Of a stretch of 64,000 nucleotides of DNA, positions 45,986 through 54,160 are shown piece by piece. The position numbers and the translations under genes are program-made. This DNA is from UBA4416 sp040387555 (GTDB lineage Bacteria; Bacteroidota; Bacteroidia; B-17B0; Aurantibacillaceae): positions 630,574 to 694,573 of the forward strand of contig JAZKDO010000001.1 in assembly GCA_040387555.1 (NCBI GenBank), read 5' to 3'. The first letter of the stretch is position 1, and every line of letters starts with the position of its first letter. A model generated the notes under the pieces. The model was not told the origin of the DNA, ran no database searches, and saw nothing but the letters and a program-made list of their open reading frames with translations.

Positions 45986-46375
45986 TTAATCCCTTCTAAA
46001 ATCATCCATATCTCGTTTGTCTTTTTTGGTAGGGCGGCCCGCACCTCGGTCGCGCTGCATGTTGGGCATAAAAAACACCGATGGCAAATGATCTAGTTTT
46101 TCAATTGGTGGAGAATGGTCGATGTAATTTTCTTTGGCAACCTCATAGCTTTGTCGCTTATCAATTAGGCCAGAAACCTCAATTATTTTTTTGACGCTCT
46201 GAGGAAAAGACAAGGTGTAGCGTTCACCAATCTTCACCAAATGAGAAGACTTTACCGGCTCATCATTTAATTTAACCTTATTGTTTTTAATGGCATCACT
46301 TGCAAGTGAGCGGGATTTATACATCCGTATAGCCCATAAATAGCTATCTAATCGTATGTTTTTTTCCGTCGTCAT
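45986..46375 (-). CDS. S4-domain RNA-binding protein (Hsp15-like)
   Basis: A 129-residue protein when started at 46375; a longer start 18 bases upstream is possible but lacks family similarity. The N-terminus is an S4 domain (RLDSYLWAIRMYKSRSLASDAIK, then KLNDEPVKSSHLVKIGE), as in Hsp15, which binds stalled 50S subunits with attached peptidyl-tRNA. The C-terminal tail is very basic and ends in RPTKKDKRDMDDFRRD, as in Hsp15. It probably acts on ribosomes. The gene is single, convergent with pyruvate kinase. Confidence 0.88.
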   Translation of the reverse strand: MTTEKNIRLDSYLWAIRMYKSRSLASDAIKNNKVKLNDEPVKSSHLVKIGERYTLSFPQSVKKIIEVSGLIDKRQSYEVAKENYIDHSPPIEKLDHLPSVFFMPNMQRDRGAGRPTKKDKRDMDDFRRD

Positions 46376-46418
46376 TTGATTACAAATATACAAATCAGTC
46401 AGTTAAAACTCAACGAGT

Positions 46419-47462
46419 CTATTTTTGACCTTGTTCTAAAATGTCTCTCGCCCTTGTACTATAAAAACCTTTATTTGATGCAATGTTCTTTAATTGTTTC
46501 AACGCTCCCTCTTGCCGTTTAGTGTTCCATAAACACAAAGCCAAATAAAATTCTGATTCCTGATGAAAGATATTATTAACGTTATCCAGATTTTTTTCAA
46601 AAAAATTCTGCGCGACAGCATATTTTCCCAACAGGTAATAAGACATCCCTAAATAAAATTGCGCGTTAGCATCATTCTTATTGAAATCGTAGAGCAAAGT
46701 TAATTCTTCAATGCAATTAACAATGTGTTTAGCGTTAAACAAGAGCATGGCTTTCTGTATAATTTTGTGCGCGAAATAAGAACTGGATTTATTGATACGT
46801 TGCGACTCAACATCTGACTTACTTCCATACTGAGCTGGTAACCCTGTATTGGTTAACAACTCAATAGACTCGTTTTGTTTAAAGTAGTACATACGATAGT
46901 TCGTAACCTTTAATCCGTGAATAAAGATTACTGGCGCATTTGGACTGAATTTATAAATAACATCTTCTTCAACAGGTTTTTCTGTTTCCAAGTGAAGTGG
47001 AATACTTGGCAAGGTTTCTATGGAATTGTCTGAAATAGTTTCTTCCGGAATATTGCTCACCGTAAGATAATGTTCAATTGGCTTGGATTTTAAAACTGGA
47101 AATAACGTATCTTGTCCGGACACTTTATTTTGTAGCGCTAGGGACGCTTTTTTTTCTGCTTCGATGAGTTGAAAAACAGAGGGATGAGTTTTGCTTTTTT
47201 GAAAGATTACAAAAAACACAGAAATACCAATTAACAAACCACACAAAACAGCAATAAAAACCGCTCCGAAGAGTCCGGAATTACGATTTACTCTTTTGTC
47301 TACCAAAGTATTGAGCGTGTCAATATCAGAATCAGTGCTATTGAATTGTTCAAATGCAATAGACGCCAGGTAGCTGAGATCTGTACTTTGTATCTGTTTC
47401 TCTAAAAGAGCCCTGTCATTTTTAGACAGATTCTTTTTTGATATGTCGCTCGGTTTTAGCAT
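46419..47462 (-). CDS. single-pass membrane protein with TPR-like region, putative anti-sigma partner
   Basis: A 347-residue protein when started at 47462; an ATG 45 bases upstream would overlap the sigma factor gene by 35 bp. The N-terminal cytoplasmic part (about 1-70) is followed by one transmembrane segment (about 75-100, GLFGAVFIAVLCGLLIG), giving N-in topology. The periplasmic part has a segment PVIFIHGLKVTNY and two or more TPR-like helices in the last 130 residues (NAQFYLGMSYYLLGKYAVAQNF). It lies directly after an ECF sigma gene, which is the usual place for an anti-sigma factor. That role is an inference; no zinc-binding HxxxCxxC motif is visible. Confidence 0.7.
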   Translation of the reverse strand: MLKPSDISKKNLSKNDRALLEKQIQSTDLSYLASIAFEQFNSTDSDIDTLNTLVDKRVNRNSGLFGAVFIAVLCGLLIGISVFFVIFQKSKTHPSVFQLIEAEKKASLALQNKVSGQDTLFPVLKSKPIEHYLTVSNIPEETISDNSIETLPSIPLHLETEKPVEEDVIYKFSPNAPVIFIHGLKVTNYRMYYFKQNESIELLTNTGLPAQYGSKSDVESQRINKSSSYFAHKIIQKAMLLFNAKHIVNCIEELTLLYDFNKNDANAQFYLGMSYYLLGKYAVAQNFFEKNLDNVNNIFHQESEFYLALCLWNTKRQEGALKQLKNIASNKGFYSTRARDILEQGQK

Positions 47463-47472
47463 TTTATTATGT

Positions 47473-48072
47473 TCACTTTTTTTGTTTGTTTTTCGCGGAT
47501 GAAACATCTTCTAATAATATTTTCAGATTTCGTTTTCCGTTTTGTATGTAACTTTTTATTTCATTTAAGCTAAAGTTCGTTTCACTGAATATTTCCTGGT
47601 AACTTTTGTTTTTTAAATAAAACAGTTCAATGCACAACCGTTGGTTTTCTTTCAATTGCGGTAAGAGTTCTTTCATTTTTTCTAGCATTACTTCATCGCT
47701 CACGCCGTTAGTATTTTCTTCTGTTTCCAGGCTAGGTGGCGCGAACTCAAACTCATAATAAGACTTAATATGCTTAGACTGCGCTTTATTTTTTCTAATG
47801 AGTGAAATACAATGATTCCTTACTACAAAGCTCAGCCAACCTTTAAAATTATCAATCTCCCGATTATTTATATCCAGCATTAATTTTTCAAACAACATCA
47901 TTGTGGCATCCTGCGCTTCGTCTTTATCCTGCAAATAAAATAAGCAAGTACCGTATACTACAGACACGTGCTTTTTAAACAAGTCGGCAAACAATTCCTT
48001 GTTACCGGTTTGTTTGTACGCTTTTAGCAATTCTTCATCGCTTGAATATTCTTTTTTCTTAAAAAGCCACAT
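47473..48072 (-). CDS. ECF-type RNA polymerase sigma factor
   Basis: A 199-residue sigma-70 family factor. Region 2 is at the N-terminal half: ELLKAYKQTGNKELFADLFKKH, then the promoter-melting KDEAQDATMMLFEKLM near residue 60 and FKGWLSFVVRNHCISLIRK. Region 4 (about 145-190: LKENQRLCIELFYLKNKSYQEIF) has the helix-turn-helix for the -35 element. It has no additional domains. It is followed by a membrane protein that is probably its anti-sigma factor, and is divergent from the plug-domain gene, with an 11-bp inverted repeat in the shared promoter. Confidence 0.92.
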   Translation of the reverse strand: MWLFKKKEYSSDEELLKAYKQTGNKELFADLFKKHVSVVYGTCLFYLQDKDEAQDATMMLFEKLMLDINNREIDNFKGWLSFVVRNHCISLIRKNKAQSKHIKSYYEFEFAPPSLETEENTNGVSDEVMLEKMKELLPQLKENQRLCIELFYLKNKSYQEIFSETNFSLNEIKSYIQNGKRNLKILLEDVSSAKNKQKK

Positions 48073-48101
48073 ATCTAATAATCAGACGCTCAGATCTACA
48101 T

Positions 48102-48139
48102 ATTCCATAAAAGTATTTTTTTGGTGGTTTTTATGGAAT
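48102..48139. promoter_or_regulatory. 11-bp inverted repeat in the sigma-factor / plug-gene divergent promoter
   Basis: ATTCCATAAAA (48102-48112) and TTTTATGGAAT (48129-48139) are perfect inverted copies with a 16-bp spacer. They lie in the 142-bp gap between the divergent ECF sigma gene and the plug-domain gene. It could be an operator for a dimeric regulator of both genes. Confidence 0.5.
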
Positions 48140-48214
48140 GAATATAGTACCACGTCTTAAAGTTAAAGAATGCATTTTTAAAAAAGAGAAGTTTAATCAG
48201 TAAAAATAAAAATC

Positions 48215-49060
48215 ATGAAAAATTTAAAACAAAGCATGCTAGCCGCCTTATTGATAATAATAGGTTGTCAATCGGTTTTTTCTCAAAATTCCATGGGTGG
48301 CATTAAAGGACAAATTCTGAATTCAGATCACGAGCCCGTTGTTGGGGCGCTTATAAAAATACTACAGGGCGGTTCCCTCATTGGAGGTGCTTCCACAGAT
48401 ATCGAAGGTATTTATACTTATAAACCTTTAAACGCGGGCAACTATGATGTTTTGATTTCAAGTCAGGAAACCCAAACCAAGAGGGTGACGAATGTCCGGG
48501 TGAGTTCTGAAAAAACAACTTACCTGGATGTTTCTGTTTCAAGTAATACCCTCATCGGAATAGACGTTATCGCGTATCGTAAGGAAGCTATTGATAGAAC
48601 TTTTATGGATATTAAAGAAATCAGTGGCGAGGATTTGATGCATATGGCCTGGAACAAAAGCGATATTGGCGAGGCTGTAATGAATATAACCTGTGAGGCC
48701 GTACGTGACCCTAATGGCGATTTCCATGTTAGAGGCGGAAGGGGAGATGCAACGGCGTTTATCGTGGATGGTGTCAAATCACCTGGAATTTCTGGCGTTC
48801 CTACTTTGTCAATAGAAAATCTGGCAATTATTACCGGAGGCGTCCCGGCTCAGTATGGAGATAACACCAGCGGAGTAATCATAATTACTACTAAGGATTA
48901 TTTTAGTGGCATACAAAGTAAGCGAATGCGAGATAGTTACATTTTAGAAAATAAAGAACGGATGCGTCGCGAAAAAGCGTCGATGCAACAAGAGAAAGAG
49001 AGGAAAAAAGAAATAGAAGAAGAGCTAAGACTGGAAGAATCTAAAAACAATAAGGGTTAA
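48215..49060 (+). CDS. secreted CarboxypepD_reg plus TonB-receptor plug protein lacking a barrel
   Basis: A 281-residue exported protein. Residues 1-23 are a signal sequence ending VFSQ; Cys18 in IIGC would also fit a lipobox, so membrane anchoring is open. Residues about 28-110 form a CarboxypepD_reg beta-sandwich (GGIKGQILNSDHEPVVGALIKI). Residues about 125-225 look like a TonB-dependent receptor plug (DFHVRGGRGDATAFIVDGVK, IENLAIITGGVPAQYGDNTSGVI). A C-terminal charged helix follows (MRDSYILENKERM and on). The 22-strand barrel of a real receptor is absent, and there is no frameshift or neighbouring fragment. It is next to, and divergent from, an ECF sigma gene. A hairpin terminator follows. 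Confidence 0.85.
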   Translation: MKNLKQSMLAALLIIIGCQSVFSQNSMGGIKGQILNSDHEPVVGALIKILQGGSLIGGASTDIEGIYTYKPLNAGNYDVLISSQETQTKRVTNVRVSSEKTTYLDVSVSSNTLIGIDVIAYRKEAIDRTFMDIKEISGEDLMHMAWNKSDIGEAVMNITCEAVRDPNGDFHVRGGRGDATAFIVDGVKSPGISGVPTLSIENLAIITGGVPAQYGDNTSGVIIITTKDYFSGIQSKRMRDSYILENKERMRREKASMQQEKERKKEIEEELRLEESKNNKG

Positions 49061-49075
49061 AAAGATCTTAAGTAT

Positions 49076-49112
49076 AAAAAAAGCGGTTAGTGTTTACTAG
49101 CCGCTTTTTTTT
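49076..49112 (+). terminator. rho-independent terminator after the plug-domain gene
   Basis: AAAAAAAGCGGTTAGT pairs with ACTAGCCGCTTTTTTTT, allowing one G-T pair, around a short loop with a T run at the end. It serves the plug gene and, by symmetry, the convergent protease-fusion gene. Confidence 0.85.
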
Positions 49113-49123
49113 ATGAATTCATT

Positions 49124-50215
49124 TTATTTTTTATAGACCATGACATTGAATATAAATGGCTCAATTTTTTTAATTTGTTCACTACGCTTCAAACCTTTTA
49201 AATTAGATTTTTTAGTAACAAGGCTCAATTCTTTTTTCAAAGAATCATTCTCTAATTTATCAATGGTTTGTTTAATGAAGTTTGATTTAATAGCAAAACC
49301 AGTTGCTTCAGCAGAGCTTTGTTTCCCGCGAATAACACCAATAATATTACCGTGTTCATCCATTAAAGGACCACCACTATTGCCTGGGTTAACAGGAATA
49401 GAGATTTGGTACATGGTAGTATCATTGTTAAAACCGGTCATAGAACTCAACGCTCCTTCACCATAAACAGCATCTCTGCGCGGGTAACCTAAGGTGAAAA
49501 TTTTATCACCGATTTCAGAACCTGTTTCTTTAAAAGAAAAAGGAAAACTTAAATTTTTGATAGCTTCAATGTTGTCGATCTTGTAAATCGCAATATCTAA
49601 GGAAGGTTCGCTAGCTACTAACTTAGCAGAAGCTCTATCTAAGATAGCATTTGTCACAAAAACAGAATCAGCGTTTTTTACCATGTGAAAACTGGTAATG
49701 AAATAACCTTTATTGTTTAACGCAAAACCAGTTCCTTCAATATTGGCCGGGGCGTATGTTTTAATCCGTTTGTGTGTGGCATCATTAATGCCTTCAATAA
49801 TAGCATCCTGAGAATATTTTAATTCCGTAACATCACGCTTCAAATCGGTAATGGCATTGCTTTGTTGCTTTAACAAATAACCACCGGCACTCAACAAGGT
49901 AACGGTACTAATCACAGCGATAATTGCTACAGATGCAGCAACAGCAAATGTTTTACCGTGCTTCTTAATAAAGGTATCTTCTTTAATACTCACAATTTTA
50001 CCATCTTTTCCGAATTCCTGTCTGTGAATGGTTGATAGGATTTGTTTTAAATGAACACGTTGCTCATGTTGATTGATGCCTTCAATCAATGTTTTGTGTT
50101 TGTCAAAAGCAGCTACAAATTCTGCATCCGTTTTTAAACGTTGTTCAAATTCATTTTTTTCTTCAGCACTTAATGTTCCGAAAATGTAATTGTCAAATTG
50201 TTCTGTTGCTCTCAT
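49124..50215 (-). CDS. anti-sigma-like / trypsin-like serine protease fusion, membrane anchored
   Basis: A 363-residue protein. Residues 1-80 look like the cytoplasmic part of an anti-sigma factor (FGTLSAEEKNEFEQRL, FVAAFDKHKTL). A single transmembrane segment (about 88-113) follows. The periplasmic part (about 145-320) is a trypsin/HtrA-like protease. The triad is complete: His177 in SFHMV, Asp207 in PSLDIAI and Ser280 in NPGNSGGPL. No PDZ domain is visible. The gene follows an ECF sigma gene by 22 bp on the same strand, so it probably controls that sigma factor. The fusion suggests that envelope stress sensed by the protease might be passed to the sigma factor, but this is inference. Confidence 0.85.
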   Translation of the reverse strand: MRATEQFDNYIFGTLSAEEKNEFEQRLKTDAEFVAAFDKHKTLIEGINQHEQRVHLKQILSTIHRQEFGKDGKIVSIKEDTFIKKHGKTFAVAASVAIIAVISTVTLLSAGGYLLKQQSNAITDLKRDVTELKYSQDAIIEGINDATHKRIKTYAPANIEGTGFALNNKGYFITSFHMVKNADSVFVTNAILDRASAKLVASEPSLDIAIYKIDNIEAIKNLSFPFSFKETGSEIGDKIFTLGYPRRDAVYGEGALSSMTGFNNDTTMYQISIPVNPGNSGGPLMDEHGNIIGVIRGKQSSAEATGFAIKSNFIKQTIDKLENDSLKKELSLVTKKSNLKGLKRSEQIKKIEPFIFNVMVYKK

Positions 50216-50237
50216 CTCTTATTGCCCTTTCTATGTT

Positions 50238-50795
50238 TTAGTTTTCAAAAAAACTCCGCTTCAATCGTTGTAAACATTTATACTTCTGGGTTTTCGCATT
50301 GTCTGAATTGGTATATCCGAATTTTTCCGAGATTTCATCCATGCTTAACTTATAGACGTAAAAGTCTTTTAATAGTGTTTTGCAAGGCTCACCTAAATTT
50401 TCCATGCTGGCATTCATCTTTTCAATATCTGATTCTTTTTTTAAGTGATCAGTGATCTCGTCGGTGACGTCAACTACTTCATTTTCTTCGTCTTCTCTGA
50501 AACGGGATAAATGTCCGTTACCTCTTAATTGTTTTAACCAAAGGCGTTTGGCAATGGAGAAAATAAAAGTCTGAAGCTGGCAATTTAGAGTAAATGTTGG
50601 TTTCTGAACATTTTCATAGAGAACAATAATTGTTTCCTGATAAATGTCGGCCGCCACTTCACTATTGCCACTATTGTTTACAACATATTTAAGAACGAGG
50701 TTATAATACTTTTTGTATAAAGCACGTAACACCGCATCGTTGTTATGCTTGAGCCCTTCAATAAATTCAAGGTCTGTGTACGCTACTTTCGACAT
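50238..50795 (-). CDS. ECF-type RNA polymerase sigma factor
   Basis: A 185-residue sigma-70 family factor. Region 2 contains FIEGLKHNNDAVLRALYKKYY, then VAADIYQETIIVLYENV near residue 50 and the promoter-contacting FIFSIAKRLWLKQLR. Region 4 (about 130-180) includes CKTLLKDFYVYKLSMDEISEKFGYTN, a helix-turn-helix. It is followed by the membrane-anchored protease fusion, the likely anti-sigma partner. A short AAGGGT/ACCCTT hairpin lies 27-45 bp upstream of the start codon. Confidence 0.9.
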   Translation of the reverse strand: MSKVAYTDLEFIEGLKHNNDAVLRALYKKYYNLVLKYVVNNSGNSEVAADIYQETIIVLYENVQKPTFTLNCQLQTFIFSIAKRLWLKQLRGNGHLSRFREDEENEVVDVTDEITDHLKKESDIEKMNASMENLGEPCKTLLKDFYVYKLSMDEISEKFGYTNSDNAKTQKYKCLQRLKRSFFEN

Positions 50796-50890
50796 AAAGT
50801 CTGTTTATATTAATACCAGGGAAGGGTAAAGGTAACCCTTTTCAAAGCAGGTTTAGGACTTAAAAAGCTGATTTTCAGTAAATAAGATGT

Positions 50891-52180
50891 TTAGGAATTC
50901 ATTAAGGATTCAATTTCTTCCGCTTCTAACGGAATGTTTTTCATCAAATCGTCGTTACCATTCGGGGTAATCAGAATATTATTCTCTAAACGAATTCCCA
51001 AACCTTCTTCGGGAATATAGATACCCGGCTCGCAGGTAAATACCATACCAGCCTGCATAGGTTCTGAGAAAAAGCCAACATCATGCACGTCCAATCCTAG
51101 AAAGTGAGAGGTGCCATGCATAAAATATTTTTTGAAAGCCGGCCAGGCAGGATTTTGATTTTTTACTTCATCAGATTTCAAAAGACCTAATTGCAATAAT
51201 TCTTCGGTCATTAATTCACCAACCGCTTTATTATATTTTTCAAACGTGTTACCAACTGTTAACATGCTTGTTGCGGACTTCATGACTCTTAATACCGCAT
51301 TATACACTTCTTTCTGACGTTTGGTATATTTCCCGTTCACAGGAATGGCACGTGTCATATCGCTGGCGTAATTTGCGTATTCGGCAGCAACATCCAGTAA
51401 GATCACATCACCATCTTTACAAGCACGGTTGTTTTCTACATAATGCAATACACAGGCGTTCGCGCCACTTGCGATAATGGGTCCGTAAGCAAATCCACGA
51501 CTTCTATTGCGTACAAATTCATGAATCAATTCGGCCTCAATTTCGTATTCCATGACTCCGGGTTTCACAAAGTTCAATAAACGACGAAAACCTTTTTCTG
51601 TAATGTTACAAGCTTGTTGAATTTGTTCAATTTCCAACGGATGTTTAATTGCACGTATGCGGTGCATGATTGGTGCCGAACGCTGAATGGTATGAAGTGG
51701 AAACTGCTCTTTTATCTTTTTATTGAAACGCATTTCTGCTGTTTCCATATCGATATAACGACGGGTGTGTTCGTTGCTGTTTAAATAAATATTATCTGCC
51801 TGGAAAACAAAGCCCTTGAACATTTTATCAAATTCATGGTGCCAGTAAATGTTCTCAATACCACTTGCCTCCTTAGCTTGTTCTTTGGTTAATTTAGCGC
51901 CTTCCCAAACAGCAATTAAGTCGCTCGTTTCCTTAATAAATAAAACCTCTTTATGTTTTCCATCTTTAACATCCGGAAAAATCATCAAAACGGTATCTTC
52001 CTGGTCAATCCCCGATAAATGTAGCAAATCACTGTTTTGAACAAAACCAAAAGAACCATCTGCGTTAGTTGGCAATAGGTCATTACTGACAAACAAAGCA
52101 ATGGAATTGGGTTTTAAATGCTTAATAAAATTCTTTCTGTTATCGATGAATAGGTCTTTTTTTATGGCAGAATACTTCAT
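50891..52180 (-). CDS. aminopeptidase P family protein (M24B Xaa-Pro aminopeptidase)
   Basis: A 429-residue cytoplasmic peptidase that removes an N-terminal residue before proline. The N-terminal creatinase-like domain covers about 1-170, the pita-bread metalloprotease domain 170-429. Two-metal site ligands are visible: the Asp residues in LLDVAAEYANYASDMTRA, His in HGTSHFLGLDVHD, and Glu in EPGIYIP and IRLENN. It is the usual length, without signal peptide. It is divergent from the tandem paralogue pair. Confidence 0.93.
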   Translation of the reverse strand: MKYSAIKKDLFIDNRKNFIKHLKPNSIALFVSNDLLPTNADGSFGFVQNSDLLHLSGIDQEDTVLMIFPDVKDGKHKEVLFIKETSDLIAVWEGAKLTKEQAKEASGIENIYWHHEFDKMFKGFVFQADNIYLNSNEHTRRYIDMETAEMRFNKKIKEQFPLHTIQRSAPIMHRIRAIKHPLEIEQIQQACNITEKGFRRLLNFVKPGVMEYEIEAELIHEFVRNRSRGFAYGPIIASGANACVLHYVENNRACKDGDVILLDVAAEYANYASDMTRAIPVNGKYTKRQKEVYNAVLRVMKSATSMLTVGNTFEKYNKAVGELMTEELLQLGLLKSDEVKNQNPAWPAFKKYFMHGTSHFLGLDVHDVGFFSEPMQAGMVFTCEPGIYIPEEGLGIRLENNILITPNGNDDLMKNIPLEAEEIESLMNS

Positions 52181-52197
52181 TTTGTCGATTAGTTTAT

Positions 52198-52205
52198 TAT
52201 ATTTG
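52198..52205 (+). promoter_or_regulatory. -7 promoter box of the tandem paralogue genes
   Basis: TATATTTG fits TAnnTTTG, 27 bp before the first start codon. A TTTG lies 13 bp upstream of it, too close for a normal -33 element. Confidence 0.3.
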
Positions 52206-52232
52206 TTTTGTACTAATATACTTTTTTTTTAA

Positions 52233-52637
52233 ATGTCAAATTACATTGTTACAAAAAAAACAGCGCTGGAAGCAGTTGAAATTTCTATATGTAGCGACGG
52301 CATTATAAGGGTGAAGTTTAGGAAAAATTCGGAAATAATTCCATCCATACTACAAGAGATGTATGATAAATTACATCAAATGACTGACGGAAAAAAGTAC
52401 GCTTACATTTATTATATGGAAGACGGGTCCGTGACTTTTACAAATGAAGGCACGAAGTATTCAAGAGAGCATGAACGTGATTTACCAAAAAAATGCAACG
52501 CAGCAATAGTTAAATCATTAGCGCATCGTTTGTTAGGCAACTTTTATTTAAAGAAAAAGCTGCATTATCCTTCGAAACTTTTCAAAACAATGGAGGAGGC
52601 AGAAGAGTGGTGCTATCAATACATAAAACAAGATTAA
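52233..52637 (+). CDS. uncharacterised 134-residue protein, tandem paralogue A
   Basis: A cytoplasmic protein with no signal peptide and an alpha/beta pattern. It shares with the next gene the segments ISICSDGIIRVKFRK near residue 18, YIYYMED near 68, CNAAIVKSLAHRLLGNFY near 90 and MEEAEEWC near the end. The order of strands and helices, ending in an Ala-Glu-x-Trp segment, recalls small STAS/SEC14-type domains found in Bacteroidota, but I cannot confirm that. The function is unknown. It is 12 bp from its paralogue and so in one operon. Confidence 0.7.
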   Translation: MSNYIVTKKTALEAVEISICSDGIIRVKFRKNSEIIPSILQEMYDKLHQMTDGKKYAYIYYMEDGSVTFTNEGTKYSREHERDLPKKCNAAIVKSLAHRLLGNFYLKKKLHYPSKLFKTMEEAEEWCYQYIKQD

Positions 52638-52649
52638 TTTACAGCAGGC

Positions 52650-53066
52650 ATGCCTCATTTTAGCGTTATAAAAAGAACAGACTTAGAAACTGTTGAGATT
52701 TCGATGTGTAGTGATGGAATTATTCGCGTGATGTTTAGAAAGAAAGCTGAGATCAATGCAGCGGTTTTTAAAGAAGTTTTCGGGAAGTATAACGAGATGG
52801 TGGACGAAAAAAAATACCCATTCATTTATTTTGCAGAAGATAGTTCAGTGGTTGTCACAAATGACGGAAGAGATTTTGCAAAAAAAGAAGAGTATTCTTT
52901 TCCGAAGGTCTGCAATGCGGTTATAGTAAAATCGTTAGCCCATAAACTATTGGCAAGTTTTTACTTTAAATTCAATAAACCTGTTTTTCCTTTTAAGGTA
53001 TTTAATTCAATGGAAGAAGCAGAAAAATGGTGTTTACAGGAAGTACAAAAGATTAATCAAGCGTGA
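52650..53066 (+). CDS. uncharacterised 138-residue protein, tandem paralogue B
   Basis: A close paralogue of the preceding gene, sharing ISMCSDGIIRVMFRK, CNAVIVKSLAHKLLASFYF and SMEEAEKWC, with no gaps over the conserved core. The copies have diverged clearly at many positions, so the duplication is not recent. Its last 14 bases overlap the end of the convergent endonuclease/phosphatase gene. The function is unknown. Confidence 0.7.
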   Translation: MPHFSVIKRTDLETVEISMCSDGIIRVMFRKKAEINAAVFKEVFGKYNEMVDEKKYPFIYFAEDSSVVVTNDGRDFAKKEEYSFPKVCNAVIVKSLAHKLLASFYFKFNKPVFPFKVFNSMEEAEKWCLQEVQKINQA

Positions 53067-54066
53067 TATAAACAGATAAATGGTCGCTATAACCATTGAA
53101 ATATTTTTCGCCGCTATAAGTTCTGTTAGGTTTTTCTTCTCCGGTTTTGTTGTTCTTAAAAAGCACAAAATCTTTCTTTAAAATGTGCGCGTTCTTAGGA
53201 TCAAATTTATAGCCTTTTTTGGCGCCTATAAATCCTTGTGAAACAATGATCTGATCAAGCACACGCCATTCTTTATCATAGTAATGTGTTCCTTGTTTGG
53301 CGGCATCTAATGTTTGGTAAGCGTTATAGAGGTCACCCTTATCTTTTGGCTTATCACTCGCTTTTAAAGTATTTAAAACACTTTTATCAGTAGGATGATC
53401 ATTTAAATCACCCATTACAATCACTTTTGCTTTTGGATCTTTTTTTTGAATTTCATTAATTTTACTTCTTACTTGCTCGGCGGCATAAATACGACGTGGT
53501 TCAGATTCTGTTTCGCCTGACCGTCTGCTTGGCCAGTGGTTTACAAATACAAAAATTACATCACCATTAGTGGCCTTCAGTGTAGCAAATAAAACATTAC
53601 GGGTTTTATAATCTCCAAGCGAAGGATTAGTGGCATTCAATTCTTTAAAATCGACTAGCGTAAAAACAGATTTATCATACAATAAACCACAATCAATGCT
53701 GCGTTCATCCGGACTATCCGTTGCAAGAACTCCATAAGGTTTTTCTTTGAACTGGGACTTAGAAACAAGTTCTTCTAAAACTTCTTTGTTTTCAATTTCC
53801 ACTAACCCAACTAGTGCAGGTAAGCCCACTCCTTCAACCGTTGAATCCAATACCTGCGCAATTTTAGTAAGCTTATTCATAAAACGAGTGTCGTCCCATT
53901 TCATTGCTGATTCAGGCAAGAATTCATCATCTTTTTTATTCGGATCATCTTTTGTATCAAAGAAATTTTCACAGTTATAAAAAGCAACCGTAATAGAGTT
54001 TTTTGATTGTGCAAAGCCCGCAGTAATGCTTAGTAACAAAAGGCTGGAAGATAGTAGTTTACGCAT
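53053..54066 (-). CDS. secreted endonuclease/exonuclease/phosphatase family protein
   Basis: A 337-residue exported protein with a signal peptide (1-19, ending GFAQ). The EEP fold is shown by FYNCENFFDT near residue 30, LVEIENKE with the metal-binding Glu near 89, NHWPSRRSGE near 175, MGDLNDHP near 217 and YSDHLSVYI at the C-terminus. The family acts on phosphodiesters in nucleic acids, lipids or small molecules. The periplasmic location suggests scavenging or extracellular DNA, but the substrate cannot be told. The stop overlaps the end of the convergent paralogue B gene. Confidence 0.9.
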   Translation of the reverse strand: MRKLLSSSLLLLSITAGFAQSKNSITVAFYNCENFFDTKDDPNKKDDEFLPESAMKWDDTRFMNKLTKIAQVLDSTVEGVGLPALVGLVEIENKEVLEELVSKSQFKEKPYGVLATDSPDERSIDCGLLYDKSVFTLVDFKELNATNPSLGDYKTRNVLFATLKATNGDVIFVFVNHWPSRRSGETESEPRRIYAAEQVRSKINEIQKKDPKAKVIVMGDLNDHPTDKSVLNTLKASDKPKDKGDLYNAYQTLDAAKQGTHYYDKEWRVLDQIIVSQGFIGAKKGYKFDPKNAHILKKDFVLFKNNKTGEEKPNRTYSGEKYFNGYSDHLSVYITLD

Positions 54067-54160
54067 GATTTAAAAGTAACTAAAATAAATGGTTAATGTA
54101 AAGGTAGGATTTCAAAATTAATGGCATATTTACATAGTGTTATTATTTATTAAATTTCCT

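Noticed and set aside
48215..49060. The plug-domain gene as a pseudogene of a TonB receptor
   Set aside because: No barrel fragment, frameshift or premature stop follows; a clean charged tail and a terminator end the gene. A decayed origin long ago cannot be excluded.
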